Below the pieces are notes generated by a model. The model was not told where the DNA came from. It worked only from the letters and a program-made list of their open reading frames with translations, and searched no databases. 11,065 nucleotides of DNA from Kiloniellaceae bacterium. Lineage in GTDB: Bacteria; Pseudomonadota; Alphaproteobacteria; Kiloniellales; Kiloniellaceae. The stretch covers positions 1 to 11,065 of the forward strand of contig JANQKX010000356.1 of assembly GCA_028280915.1 (NCBI GenBank). Direction: 5' to 3'. The stretch's first letter is position 1, and every line of letters starts with the position of its first letter. This document shows, one piece after another, positions 1 to 5,938 of the stretch. A program made the position numbers and the translations under genes.

Positions 1-68
1 TGCGGGGTGCCTGTCTGCGGGGTGCCTGTCTGCGGGGTGCCTGTCTGCGGGGTGCCTGTCTGCGGGGT
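1..68. repeat. Perfect 15-bp tandem repeat, at least 4 copies, truncated by window edge
   Basis: The unit TGCGGGGTGCCTGTC occurs four times without mismatch at 1-60, followed by a partial fifth copy (TGCGGGGT) at 61-68. The array may continue to the left. The unit is a multiple of three and sits inside the minus-strand membrane-protein gene, where it encodes TGTPQ pentapeptides. Gain or loss of copies would therefore change tail length without a frameshift. Confidence 0.95.
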
Positions 69-1553
69 ATCCCTATCCGAGCTGTTCCGCCCAGTCGCCA
101 GTGATGTGTTGTCACCGGAACCATCCCCCTGTCCGGCCGCGATCTGACGGTTCACGGCCGCCGTGCCATCCGTCACATCATTCGGTTGTGGCGGGAGACC
201 ACCGCGATCCGCTTCTTTCGACGACGGCCGAGTCTCACTCCCGGCCCGGCCGCCTCCTCCGCCCCTGTTGTTGTTACTTCCGCTGTTCTTGTTACTGCCA
301 CTATTATTACTGCCGCCGAACTGAGAGCCTGTGGTGGATTCGGATGATTGTCCGTTTTCGGACCCTGCTTGACCCGGCCCTGCTTGACCCGGCCCCGATT
401 GACCCGTCTTTGCCTCGGCGCTTTCTCTAGACCGGCCCGATCGATCGCCGGCGTTTGAGAGAGGATCCCGCGGGGTTGATGCCTGGCCATCCCCGGTCCT
501 GTCCGATGACTGGCCGTCCGGGCTTTGATTCCCCTTTACGCCGTTGCCCTGCCCCGACTGGCCCGGCTGCTCCCCTTGGTTTGGGCCGGATTGCGAGAGA
601 CTGCCCGGATCTTCCGGCTGGTCGCCGTCCTCCGGCGCGGCTTCCTCTTGTCCCTGCCCTGTCTCGCCAGCAGACCCGCCGTCTTCGTATACCTCGGTCA
701 AGGCCGCCTGCAGCAGCTGGGCAGGACCGGGAAGCACGGGCACGTAAGCCGGCGGCAAAAGGGAAAAAACAAGATAGGTCAGCAAAGCCACCACGGCCGC
801 ATGGGGCAACAGACCCGTCATCCCCGCAAAGCGACAGATCAGTTGGTGAAGCGTCGCCTGAACACCCGCCGGCTTCCCGCTTGGCCAGGGCGCTTGGGAA
901 CTGGACAAGACGGAGAGGAATTGAGGCCCGGGTTCGGCAGGCAGCTGTCGGGCGGCCGCGCGGATAGTGGCACGCACCAGCTCGGGATGGCTGAGCATCG
1001 CAATGGCTTGCCGCGCCGAAGTGCTGCGGGCGACGGGGGAGCGTGCATAAGCGGTTATGCCCGCGACCATCGACCTTTCAAGATGAAAGGCAAGCACCCA
1101 AATCACCGAGGCCAGAAAACATGCGGCGGCGGCAATGGCGCCGGCGATTGGAAAGCCCGCGGCTTGCTTTGCAATAAAGCTCCCCAACAGGAGCAAGGCG
1201 GCGCCGGCACAGAGATTGGTAACGAAATAACGCCGGCGTTCCTGCTTGGACACCTTGCGGGCAGCGACGTGTCCGCGCGGGCCGGGACGCTGCAAAAATA
1301 TCGATAAACGAGCGCCCTCCCCCAGATTCCATATGACGGCCACCAACCCCATCAAGGTGGCGGTGACGCTTATCCACTGCAGCGCCGTCAGGAAGCCGCT
1401 GTTTTGAGGAACGGCTAGCACGCCAAGGATGATAGCGACGATTCCCAGCAGACTGACCCAAACGGGTCGGGCCGTCTCAAGCACTTTTTCGGAAAAGGCA
1501 ACGGCGAAACGCGAGACTTCAAATGCAGTTTGTTCAATCGATCGAAGAACCAT
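1..1553 (-). CDS. Five-span membrane protein with long low-complexity repeat tail, unknown function (3' end beyond window)
   Basis: Reading the minus strand from ATG at 1553 gives 517 codons without a stop, and the frame runs off the left edge. I do not recognise the family. Hydrophobic segments lie near residues 30-48, 55-77, 110-128, 134-157 and 247-268. The loop at 78-109 is strongly basic (GPRG, RKVSKQERRR), so the positive-inside rule puts it in the cytoplasm and the C-terminal tail outside. From about residue 290 the protein becomes hydrophilic and low-complexity: E/Q/G/P-rich first, then GPGQA repeats, then Asn/Ser/Gly, then TGTPQ pentapeptides up to the edge. An in-frame TAG lies two codons upstream of the ATG, so the start cannot lie further upstream. 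No clear Shine-Dalgarno sequence is visible. The continuous frame and the orderly hydrophobic pattern make a real gene likely. Function, full length and partners are unknown; a surface-exposed or scaffold role for the tail is inference. Confidence 0.75.
   Translation of the reverse strand, partial: MVLRSIEQTAFEVSRFAVAFSEKVLETARPVWVSLLGIVAIILGVLAVPQNSGFLTALQWISVTATLMGLVAVIWNLGEGARLSIFLQRPGPRGHVAARKVSKQERRRYFVTNLCAGAALLLLGSFIAKQAAGFPIAGAIAAAACFLASVIWVLAFHLERSMVAGITAYARSPVARSTSARQAIAMLSHPELVRATIRAAARQLPAEPGPQFLSVLSSSQAPWPSGKPAGVQATLHQLICRFAGMTGLLPHAAVVALLTYLVFSLLPPAYVPVLPGPAQLLQAALTEVYEDGGSAGETGQGQEEAAPEDGDQPEDPGSLSQSGPNQGEQPGQSGQGNGVKGNQSPDGQSSDRTGDGQASTPRDPLSNAGDRSGRSRESAEAKTGQSGPGQAGPGQAGSENGQSSESTTGSQFGGSNNSGSNKNSGSNNNRGGGGGRAGSETRPSSKEADRGGLPPQPNDVTDGTAAVNRQIAAGQGDGSGDNTSLATGRNSSDRDTPQTGTPQTGTPQTGTPQTGTP
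361..405. repeat. Imperfect 15-bp tandem repeat, 3 copies, encoding GPGQA-type peptides
   Basis: Three adjacent 15-bp units differ by a few bases: GACCCTGCTTGACCC, GGCCCTGCTTGACCC and GGCCCCGATTGACCC. On the minus strand they encode GQ(S/A)GP-type pentapeptides within the low-complexity tail of the membrane protein. The period equals that of the array at 1-68 but the sequence is different, so the tail seems to have grown by repeated pentapeptide expansions. Confidence 0.85.
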
Positions 1554-1961
1554 TGGCTATTGCACAAAATATCGCGTGGCCGCCAGAGTTGAGAGGTGAA
1601 ACAGGTTCGTTTTCGTGGACCTTTGGAATCTGAGGAATCGACTCATTCCGGCTCCCTTTGCACCTTGAACCTGTTTGCCCTTGATCGATCTGCTTTTTGA
1701 ATTTTAGTGCATGGTTGACAGAACTGCTACCCCTGTTCGAACCAGTCCATGGGGGATTTTTCAACGGACTTTGATTGGGAAGGCAGCCGATCCCAAAGGC
1801 TTAAGACAGAGGGCCTGGTCCAAGGGCGCGATCTGGAAAACCAGTGAACGGGCGTCGCCCGCCCGCCGATCAGCGGGAAGGCCGCCAAAACCTCCTCAAT
1901 AGCCGGTGTCCTCCCGCCGCCGGCCGGCGGAGCGAACTCTCGATCCGCGCTTGGCCGCCCC
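1554..1961. other. Intergenic region without convincing gene
   Basis: About 400 bases separate the NreB-like exporter from the membrane-protein gene. Short open frames exist on both strands (minus 1534-1764 and 1727-1996, plus 1711-1902), but their translations lack domains, signal peptides or convincing ribosome sites, and two overlap neighbouring genes out of frame. The part 1554-1720 is more AT-rich and should carry the promoter of the downstream gene; a weak -10-like TAAAAT lies near 1700 on the minus strand without a good -35. GGAATC occurs twice (1625-1630, 1634-1639) with an inverted ATTCC at 1645-1649. GTTCGAAC near 1734-1741 is a palindrome, not a tRNA T-arm. No strong terminator was found behind the exporter gene. 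Confidence 0.6.
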
Positions 1962-3347
1962 TCACCCCCGGGGCCAGAGGGGATGGTGGAGATCAATCAC
2001 ATAGGTGTGCCGATGGGTGACCGGCCCATGGCGGTGGGGATGCCGGTGGGGCGCCGCGCCCTCCCAGCCTTCATGGCTGTGCTGGTGGTGGGCGTCATGA
2101 ACATGTAGGTGTTCGTGCTCAGTTTCCGGATGGTGGTGTTCCACTTCCGAGACATCGTCCCTTGGCCACAGCGTGAGCGCCAAAAGGGACGCCCCGCAGG
2201 CCAGGAAACCGAGCAGGAGAAAAGCCACCTCAAGGCCCCAAAACTGGCCCGCCCAGCCGGCCAAGAGGTAGCCGACCAGCCAACAGGCGTGGGAGAGGGC
2301 AAAATGGGCTGCATAAATGGCCGGCCGGTCCCCCTCATGGGCGGAACGCTTCAGAAGCCGGCCACTCGGCGTTTGCACCAAAGAAGACCCGATCCCCAGA
2401 AAGAACCACAGTACAAAAAACGCGGCCATGCCCGGGCCGGTCACGCCCAAGAGGAGGCCGGCCGATAGAACGGCGCTGCCGCTCATCATGAAGGCCCGAT
2501 CGGATCTACCTTGCAAAAAGCGCGGCAGGCTCAGGGCAATGAGCATGGAACCGGCGCCCATGGCGGCAAAGGCCAAGGCGGTTTCGCTGTCCGTCCCCCC
2601 CAGATCGTCGCGGATATAGACCACCGTGTTGACGATCGCCATGGCGCCGGCGCAGGACACCGCCAGGGAAAGGGCCAACAACCCCCGCAGCCGCGGTGTC
2701 TTGAGATAGGCCCGGGTCCCGAAGCTCAGATTCTCCCAGAGGCCGGCCTCCCTCTCCATGGGCCGGGGCGATGGCAGGCTGATGGACCAGACCAAAAGGG
2801 CACTGACGAGAAAGGCAAGCGCGTTTGCTGCGAACAAAAAATCATAACTCAAAAACAACAGGGCCCCGGCCGCGGCCAGGGGGCTCAAAAGGTTTTCCAG
2901 ATCATAAGCCAGCCGGGAGTAAGAGAGCGCCCGGGTGTACTGGTCTTCATCGGGCAGAATATCCGGGATCGTCGCTTGAAAGGTCGGCGTGAACGCGGCC
3001 GAACAGGCATTCAAAAGAAAAACAAGGACATAGATCTGCCAAACCTCGGTCACGAAGGGCAGCCCGACCACGCAGAGGGCGCGGCCCAGGTCCAGGCCGA
3101 TGAGCAGGCCCCGGCGCGGCAAAAAGGACGCGATCCCGCCCACGATGGGCGCGATGCCCACATAGGCCACCATCTTGATGGCCAAGGCGGTCCCCAGGAC
3201 GGCCCCCGCATCCCCACCGGATAAATCGTACGCCAGCAAGGAAAGGGCAACCGTGGACAGCCCGGTGCCCGCGAGCGCGATCACCTGGGCCGCGAAGAGA
3301 TGCCGGTAGGTTCGGTTCCGGAAAAGAGAGGTTTCGGCACTGGCCAT
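1962..3347 (-). CDS. nreB: NreB-type MFS nickel (metal) exporter with histidine-rich C-terminus
   Basis: This 461-residue major facilitator protein has about 12 hydrophobic segments. The family pattern is clear at the N-terminus (FRNRTYRHLFAAQ, then LGTALAIKMVAYVG, then FTPTFQATIPDILPDE). The last 61 residues carry 19 histidines in HHH, HEHLHVHDAHH and HRHPHRH clusters, the hallmark of NreB/NrsD nickel-resistance exporters, where the tail is thought to bind the metal. The frame can open at TTG 3356, but ATG 3347 has GGGG at a better distance (about 11 nt), so I chose it. It is the last gene of the metal cluster, 81 bases after the 45-residue microprotein, with a strong hairpin in the gap. Substrate is inferred from family and neighbours; cobalt or another divalent metal is possible. 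Confidence 0.82.
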   Translation of the reverse strand: MASAETSLFRNRTYRHLFAAQVIALAGTGLSTVALSLLAYDLSGGDAGAVLGTALAIKMVAYVGIAPIVGGIASFLPRRGLLIGLDLGRALCVVGLPFVTEVWQIYVLVFLLNACSAAFTPTFQATIPDILPDEDQYTRALSYSRLAYDLENLLSPLAAAGALLFLSYDFLFAANALAFLVSALLVWSISLPSPRPMEREAGLWENLSFGTRAYLKTPRLRGLLALSLAVSCAGAMAIVNTVVYIRDDLGGTDSETALAFAAMGAGSMLIALSLPRFLQGRSDRAFMMSGSAVLSAGLLLGVTGPGMAAFFVLWFFLGIGSSLVQTPSGRLLKRSAHEGDRPAIYAAHFALSHACWLVGYLLAGWAGQFWGLEVAFLLLGFLACGASLLALTLWPRDDVSEVEHHHPETEHEHLHVHDAHHQHSHEGWEGAAPHRHPHRHGPVTHRHTYVIDLHHPLWPRG

Positions 3348-3367
3348 TTGACTCAAATCCCCATGGC

Positions 3368-3397
3368 GGGGCGGAGGGCGAGATCCGCCTCCGCCCC
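3368..3397 (-). promoter_or_regulatory. Strong intercistronic hairpin directly before the exporter gene
   Basis: GGGGCGGAGG at 3368-3377 is perfectly complementary to CCTCCGCCCC at 3388-3397 with a 10-nt loop, giving a 10-bp GC stem. No T-run follows on the minus strand, so it is not a standard terminator. It ends only 7 bases before the GGGG ribosome site of the exporter, so it could act in mRNA processing, differential stability or attenuation of translation. The fold is seen directly; the role is inference. Confidence 0.6.
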
Positions 3398-3428
3398 CTT
3401 GCGGTTGGCTATTGCTGGCGGTTAGGCG

Positions 3429-3566
3429 TTAGTGGACATGACCATGCCCCCCACCGGCACCAGAGCCACCTGAAAATACCAACCAGAGCAGCAGCACGGC
3501 AATAAAAGCCGCACCGGCTGCCAAGAAAAGCTTGGAGCTCCAGATTTTCTCTTTTGACTGGCTCAT
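3429..3566 (-). CDS. 45-residue single-span membrane microprotein with Gly/His tail
   Basis: A minus-strand ATG at 3566 opens a 45-codon frame ending in TAA at 3429-3431. The protein begins MSQSKEKIWSSK, continues with one hydrophobic span at about residues 13-31 (LFLAAGAAFIAVLLLWLVF), and ends in a flexible glycine tail with HGHVH. GGGA lies about 9 bases upstream of the ATG as a ribosome site, and the start is only 16 bases after the stop of the anchor-protein gene, so the two are almost surely cotranscribed. The layout predicts the N-terminus in the cytoplasm and the histidine tail in the periplasm, suggesting a small metal-binding or assembly partner of the permease or exporter. I know no named family; function is inference. 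Its size means automatic annotation could easily miss it. Confidence 0.72.
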   Translation of the reverse strand: MSQSKEKIWSSKLFLAAGAAFIAVLLLWLVFSGGSGAGGGHGHVH

Positions 3567-3582
3567 TTAACTTGTCCCTTTA

Positions 3583-4194
3583 TTAATACTGCTTGATGCT
3601 GGAGTATTCGCCGTTGGTCCGCAGCGTGATGGTGATGTCACCCTCCGTGCGATTGCGCCAGAACCACCCGTGAGAGCCGTCGAAAGCGGCCACCAGTTCA
3701 TCCGAACTACGGGTTTCAGACCCCTTACTGTAATTGTGGTAGTCGATGCCCAAGGCTTCGGAATCGCCATGAACATCGAAGTTGGCCTTGCCGCCGTCTG
3801 TCCACCACTCATAGGTCACTTTTGCACCCTCGGTCATGGCCACCTTGATTTCGGTGCCTTGGTCAGGAACCAGAGTCACCTGCATTTCGTGGCTTTGCGT
3901 CGGGACTTCCGCCTGAGCGCTGCCCGCATTCTCGGCCGCCGGGGCCGGCTGAGCCTGTTTGGCTTGCTCGGCCGCTGCTTCCGACGCGGCTTCCTCCGCG
4001 AGGGAGACCTTGATTTGCCCCATCTTTTTGAGGCCGATGACACCGCCGATCCCCGTTGGGTCGATGCCGTATTCCGCCGGCATGACAACGGTGACCAGCA
4101 AAACACCGGCCGCCGCCGCGGCCACAATGGTTGACTTGATAAGCTTGGCCGTCGAGGGAAGTTCCCGATCGGCCGGAATGTTCTTGTTGTACAT
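3583..4194 (-). CDS. 'Transmembrane anchor' family protein, periplasmic domain, metal cluster
   Basis: This 203-residue protein has a short cytoplasmic N-terminus, one transmembrane helix at about residues 18-38 (STIVAAAAAGVLLVTVVMP), and the motif AEYGIDPTGIGGVIGLKKMG just after the membrane. A charged Ala/Glu/Gln/Pro linker covers about 64-102. A soluble domain at about 103-203 contains YEWWTDGG, DVHGDSEALGIDYHNY and HGWFWRNRTEGDITITL. This order matches proteins usually annotated 'transmembrane anchor protein', which tend to accompany HupE/UreJ permeases. The aromatic- and His-rich outer domain could bind a ligand or metal complex, but no biochemical role is known to me. It lies 37 bases after hupE and 16 bases before the microprotein. 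ATG 4194 is the only good start; its ribosome site (AGAAAGA) is weak. Confidence 0.8.
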   Translation of the reverse strand: MYNKNIPADRELPSTAKLIKSTIVAAAAAGVLLVTVVMPAEYGIDPTGIGGVIGLKKMGQIKVSLAEEAASEAAAEQAKQAQPAPAAENAGSAQAEVPTQSHEMQVTLVPDQGTEIKVAMTEGAKVTYEWWTDGGKANFDVHGDSEALGIDYHNYSKGSETRSSDELVAAFDGSHGWFWRNRTEGDITITLRTNGEYSSIKQY

Positions 4195-4231
4195 GATTGG
4201 TCTTTCTGTCGATGTTTCAGGAAGGAAGGGG

Positions 4232-4966
4232 TCAGGACACCACGTAACCGGTGATTTGGTATCCCATGAGAAGGAAGCCGAGCATCATCATCACCCCGTT
4301 GGCGCCATAGGCATGTTTCATGAATTGCCCCGACTTGCGCCAAAAGCTGATGGCAATCAGGATCGCCGCCAAGGCGAGCAGCTGGCCGATTTCAACACCG
4401 ATGTTGAAAAAGATCAGATTGGCGATGAGCCCGTCCGGGGAAAGTTCGTAGTCCAAGACCTTGGTGGCCAGGCCGAAGCCGTGGCACAGGCCAAAAACGA
4501 ACGTCGCCACTTTCGTATTGGGCTGGTAGCCGAACCAGCGCTGGAACGCGCCCATGTTGTCCAGGGCCTTGTAGACCACCGAGAAGCCGATGATGGCGTC
4601 CACGATGTAGGGGCTGATGTTGATCTCAATGATGACCCCGAACAGCAGGGTGATGACATGCCCCACGGCAAAAAGGGTCACGTAAATCACCACGTCCTTT
4701 TGCCGATATAAAAAGAACACCACGCCCAGAAGGAACAGCAGGTGGTCGTAGCCGGTCATCATGTGTTTGGCGCCCAGGTACAAAAAAGCGATGGGATGAA
4801 CGCCGGTAATTTCTTGAATGTAGCCTTTGTCGCCATGGGTTACGCCATGGGCCAGGGCCTCGGGCACGATCCCGAAGACGGCGGTCAGGGCGAGCACGAA
4901 GGTGCCGAGGGTCAAAAACGACCGGCCGCCCGCCAAAAAGTTGGGGAGTTTCAAATCTCTCTCCAT
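4232..4966 (-). CDS. hupE: HupE/UreJ-family nickel/cobalt permease-like membrane protein
   Basis: This 244-residue polytopic protein has a signal-like N-terminus (about residues 17-39, ending EALA before HGVTHGD) and about six further spans. Family motifs are visible: HMMTGYDHLLFLLG at 68-81, GHVITLLFG at 102-110, FGLCHGFGLATKV at 158-170 and NIGVEIGQ at 188-195. Proteins of this family (HupE of hydrogenase operons, UreJ of urease operons) are known or proposed Ni2+/Co2+ importers; the conserved His and Asp residues are the likely metal path. No hydrogenase or urease gene is in the window, so the target enzyme is unknown. ATG 4966 is fixed by an in-frame TGA about ten codons upstream. No good Shine-Dalgarno is visible, and a terminator-like hairpin lies just upstream, so its expression may be controlled there. 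Confidence 0.83.
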   Translation of the reverse strand: MERDLKLPNFLAGGRSFLTLGTFVLALTAVFGIVPEALAHGVTHGDKGYIQEITGVHPIAFLYLGAKHMMTGYDHLLFLLGVVFFLYRQKDVVIYVTLFAVGHVITLLFGVIIEINISPYIVDAIIGFSVVYKALDNMGAFQRWFGYQPNTKVATFVFGLCHGFGLATKVLDYELSPDGLIANLIFFNIGVEIGQLLALAAILIAISFWRKSGQFMKHAYGANGVMMMLGFLLMGYQITGYVVS

Positions 4967-5008
4967 TTCGCATAGGTGAAATTTTTCGAATCAGAATCTG
5001 GAACACGG

Positions 5009-5042
5009 AAAAACCGGCTACCGCCGTTTCGGGCAGGCCGGT
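5009..5042 (-). terminator. Rho-independent terminator or attenuator between His-rich protein gene and hupE
   Basis: On the minus strand ACCGGC (5042-5037) pairs with GCCGGT (5018-5013), and inside it CTGCC pairs with GGCGG (one G-T pair) around a CGAAAC loop with a two-base TA bulge. A run of five T follows at 5013-5009. It begins 18 bases after the stop of the His-rich protein gene and ends about 42 bases before hupE. That little space for a separate hupE promoter suggests partial read-through. Confidence 0.65.
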
Positions 5043-5060
5043 GTGCTCCAGCTTCGACTT

Positions 5061-5510
5061 CTAAATTCGAATGCGCTGGGTCAGGAGAAAGAGGGGCAGA
5101 TGTTCCCGTTTGGGGGAGCGCCATTGCGGTGGGGCGCGGCTTCTGGCGAAGCTTGCAGCCAGGCTCGGCAGCGTCGCCACCGCAAAGGCGGCAGGGAACG
5201 TGATCTTGTGATGATCGCGTTGCGACGCTTCCAGTGACGCCGGCTCCGGCGCCTTCAAGTCCACATGCAGGTAGTCTTTGTAAAAGGTAACCACATCCAG
5301 GTTGATGAACGGATGATCGCTTTGGTGGGCCGCGTGTTCATGGCTCCCATGACTCTCATGTCCGGGGAACACGGAATCACTTCGGTGGTGATGATCCAGG
5401 TGGGTGGCTTTGGCCCGTTGCAAGGCGTGATCAACCCCATGGGGCATGACCTGAAGAAATGCCGGCAAAACCAGCATCAAAACCAATGTCAAAACAACGG
5501 TTTTTCTCAT
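5061..5510 (-). CDS. Exported histidine-rich protein, possible metal-binding or metal-sensing accessory
   Basis: This 149-residue protein starts with a Sec-type signal or membrane span (MRKTVVLTLVLMLVLPAFLQ). Twelve histidines follow between residues 24 and 66 (LDHHHRSD, HESHGSHEHAAH), then a mixed domain (LDVVTFYKDYLHVDL), an Ala-rich hydrophobic stretch at about 106-120, and a tail RSRAPPQW ... PLFLLTQRIRI. No cysteine is present. The Arg-Pro-Pro tail and size recall small CzcI/DUF2946-like envelope proteins beside metal transporters, but I cannot confirm this. The likely role is periplasmic nickel/cobalt binding ahead of the HupE-type permease. ATG 5510 has GGAAG very close (3 nt) as the only ribosome-site candidate. 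The gene is followed by a terminator-like hairpin, so it may be made at a higher level than the rest of the cluster. Confidence 0.7.
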   Translation of the reverse strand: MRKTVVLTLVLMLVLPAFLQVMPHGVDHALQRAKATHLDHHHRSDSVFPGHESHGSHEHAAHQSDHPFINLDVVTFYKDYLHVDLKAPEPASLEASQRDHHKITFPAAFAVATLPSLAASFARSRAPPQWRSPKREHLPLFLLTQRIRI

Positions 5511-5699
5511 TTCTTCCGATCGATCACCTGAAGGTTTGGAAATTCATCTAGAGTTAAAGTGTTAATTTTCCATTAAGCGTACCGGCGCCCAAGCGGCCCC
5601 TTTCTGCGCCCGATCCCCGTCAGGGGCAACTAAAATCGGTCACGGCCCTTCAGGTTGCGGCACGCTTTCTTCCAAAGGGGCTCTTCCGAGGGGCGGGGC
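5511..5699 (-). promoter_or_regulatory. Probable promoter region of the metal cluster
   Basis: These 189 bases separate the tungstate operon from the metal cluster. An AT-rich island at about 5535-5580 (ATTAACACTTTAACTC on the minus strand) lies 25-70 bases upstream of the His-rich protein gene, where a promoter should be, but I cannot assign convincing -35 and -10 boxes. A hairpin candidate at 5610-5639 has CCCC/GGGG around GTCA, flanked by CCGAT/ATCGG with an 8-nt bulge. It has no T-run, so I do not call it a terminator. No clear NikR-type GTATGA/TCATAC pair was seen. Confidence 0.35.
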
Positions 5700-5912
5700 T
5701 CAATGGTGAGGGCCGTGGGGACCTGCGAAGTGGAATTCCATGACCTTGCGGGCCACCAAACGCCACTCCGCCGCGGCAAGGGGCGCATCCCGTTCTTGGC
5801 AATAGCGGGACCTGAGATAGGCCACGTTCAAGCCGTCATCGCCATATTTGCGGATCAGTAACCAGGCCGAGCGCTGGACATCGATCGGTTTACGGGAGGG
5901 AATGCGCCCCAT
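5700..5912 (-). CDS. Small conserved-looking helical protein (DUF6961-like), end of tungstate operon
   Basis: This 70-residue soluble protein has the core AWLLIRKYGDDGLNVAYLRS, RDAPLAAAEW and RLVARKVMEF, forming about two amphipathic helices. The spacing of A..LI...G..A, then a Trp, then a basic V...EF end resembles a family of about 60-residue alphaproteobacterial proteins of unknown function (DUF6961 type). That match is from memory and unverified. ATG 5912 has GGAAAG about 7 bases upstream and begins 26 bases after the tupA stop, so it is likely cotranscribed with tupA. The tail ends GPHGPHH, with three histidines. No enzyme motif is visible. Whether it belongs functionally to tungstate metabolism is unknown. 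Confidence 0.6.
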   Translation of the reverse strand: MGRIPSRKPIDVQRSAWLLIRKYGDDGLNVAYLRSRYCQERDAPLAAAEWRLVARKVMEFHFAGPHGPHH

Positions 5913-5938
5913 GGCTTCTTTCCGTTTCCGCCCCTGCC

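Noticed and set aside
525..1307. 260-codon open frame on the plus strand
   Set aside because: It is antisense to the membrane-protein gene, which has a coherent hydrophobic pattern. The plus translation is Arg/Gly/Gln-rich and without structure.
1726..1750. GTTCGAAC resembling a tRNA T-loop
   Set aside because: No acceptor, D or anticodon stem can be built on either strand around it; it is a simple palindrome.
1534..1764. 76-codon minus-strand frame overlapping the start of the membrane-protein gene
   Set aside because: No ribosome site, domain or signal is visible, and it overlaps the next gene by 20 bases in another frame.
1727..1996. 89-codon minus-strand frame overlapping the end of the exporter gene
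   Set aside because: It starts inside the His-tail region in another frame and shows no recognisable feature. It is also not a frameshifted extension of the exporter, which ends normally.
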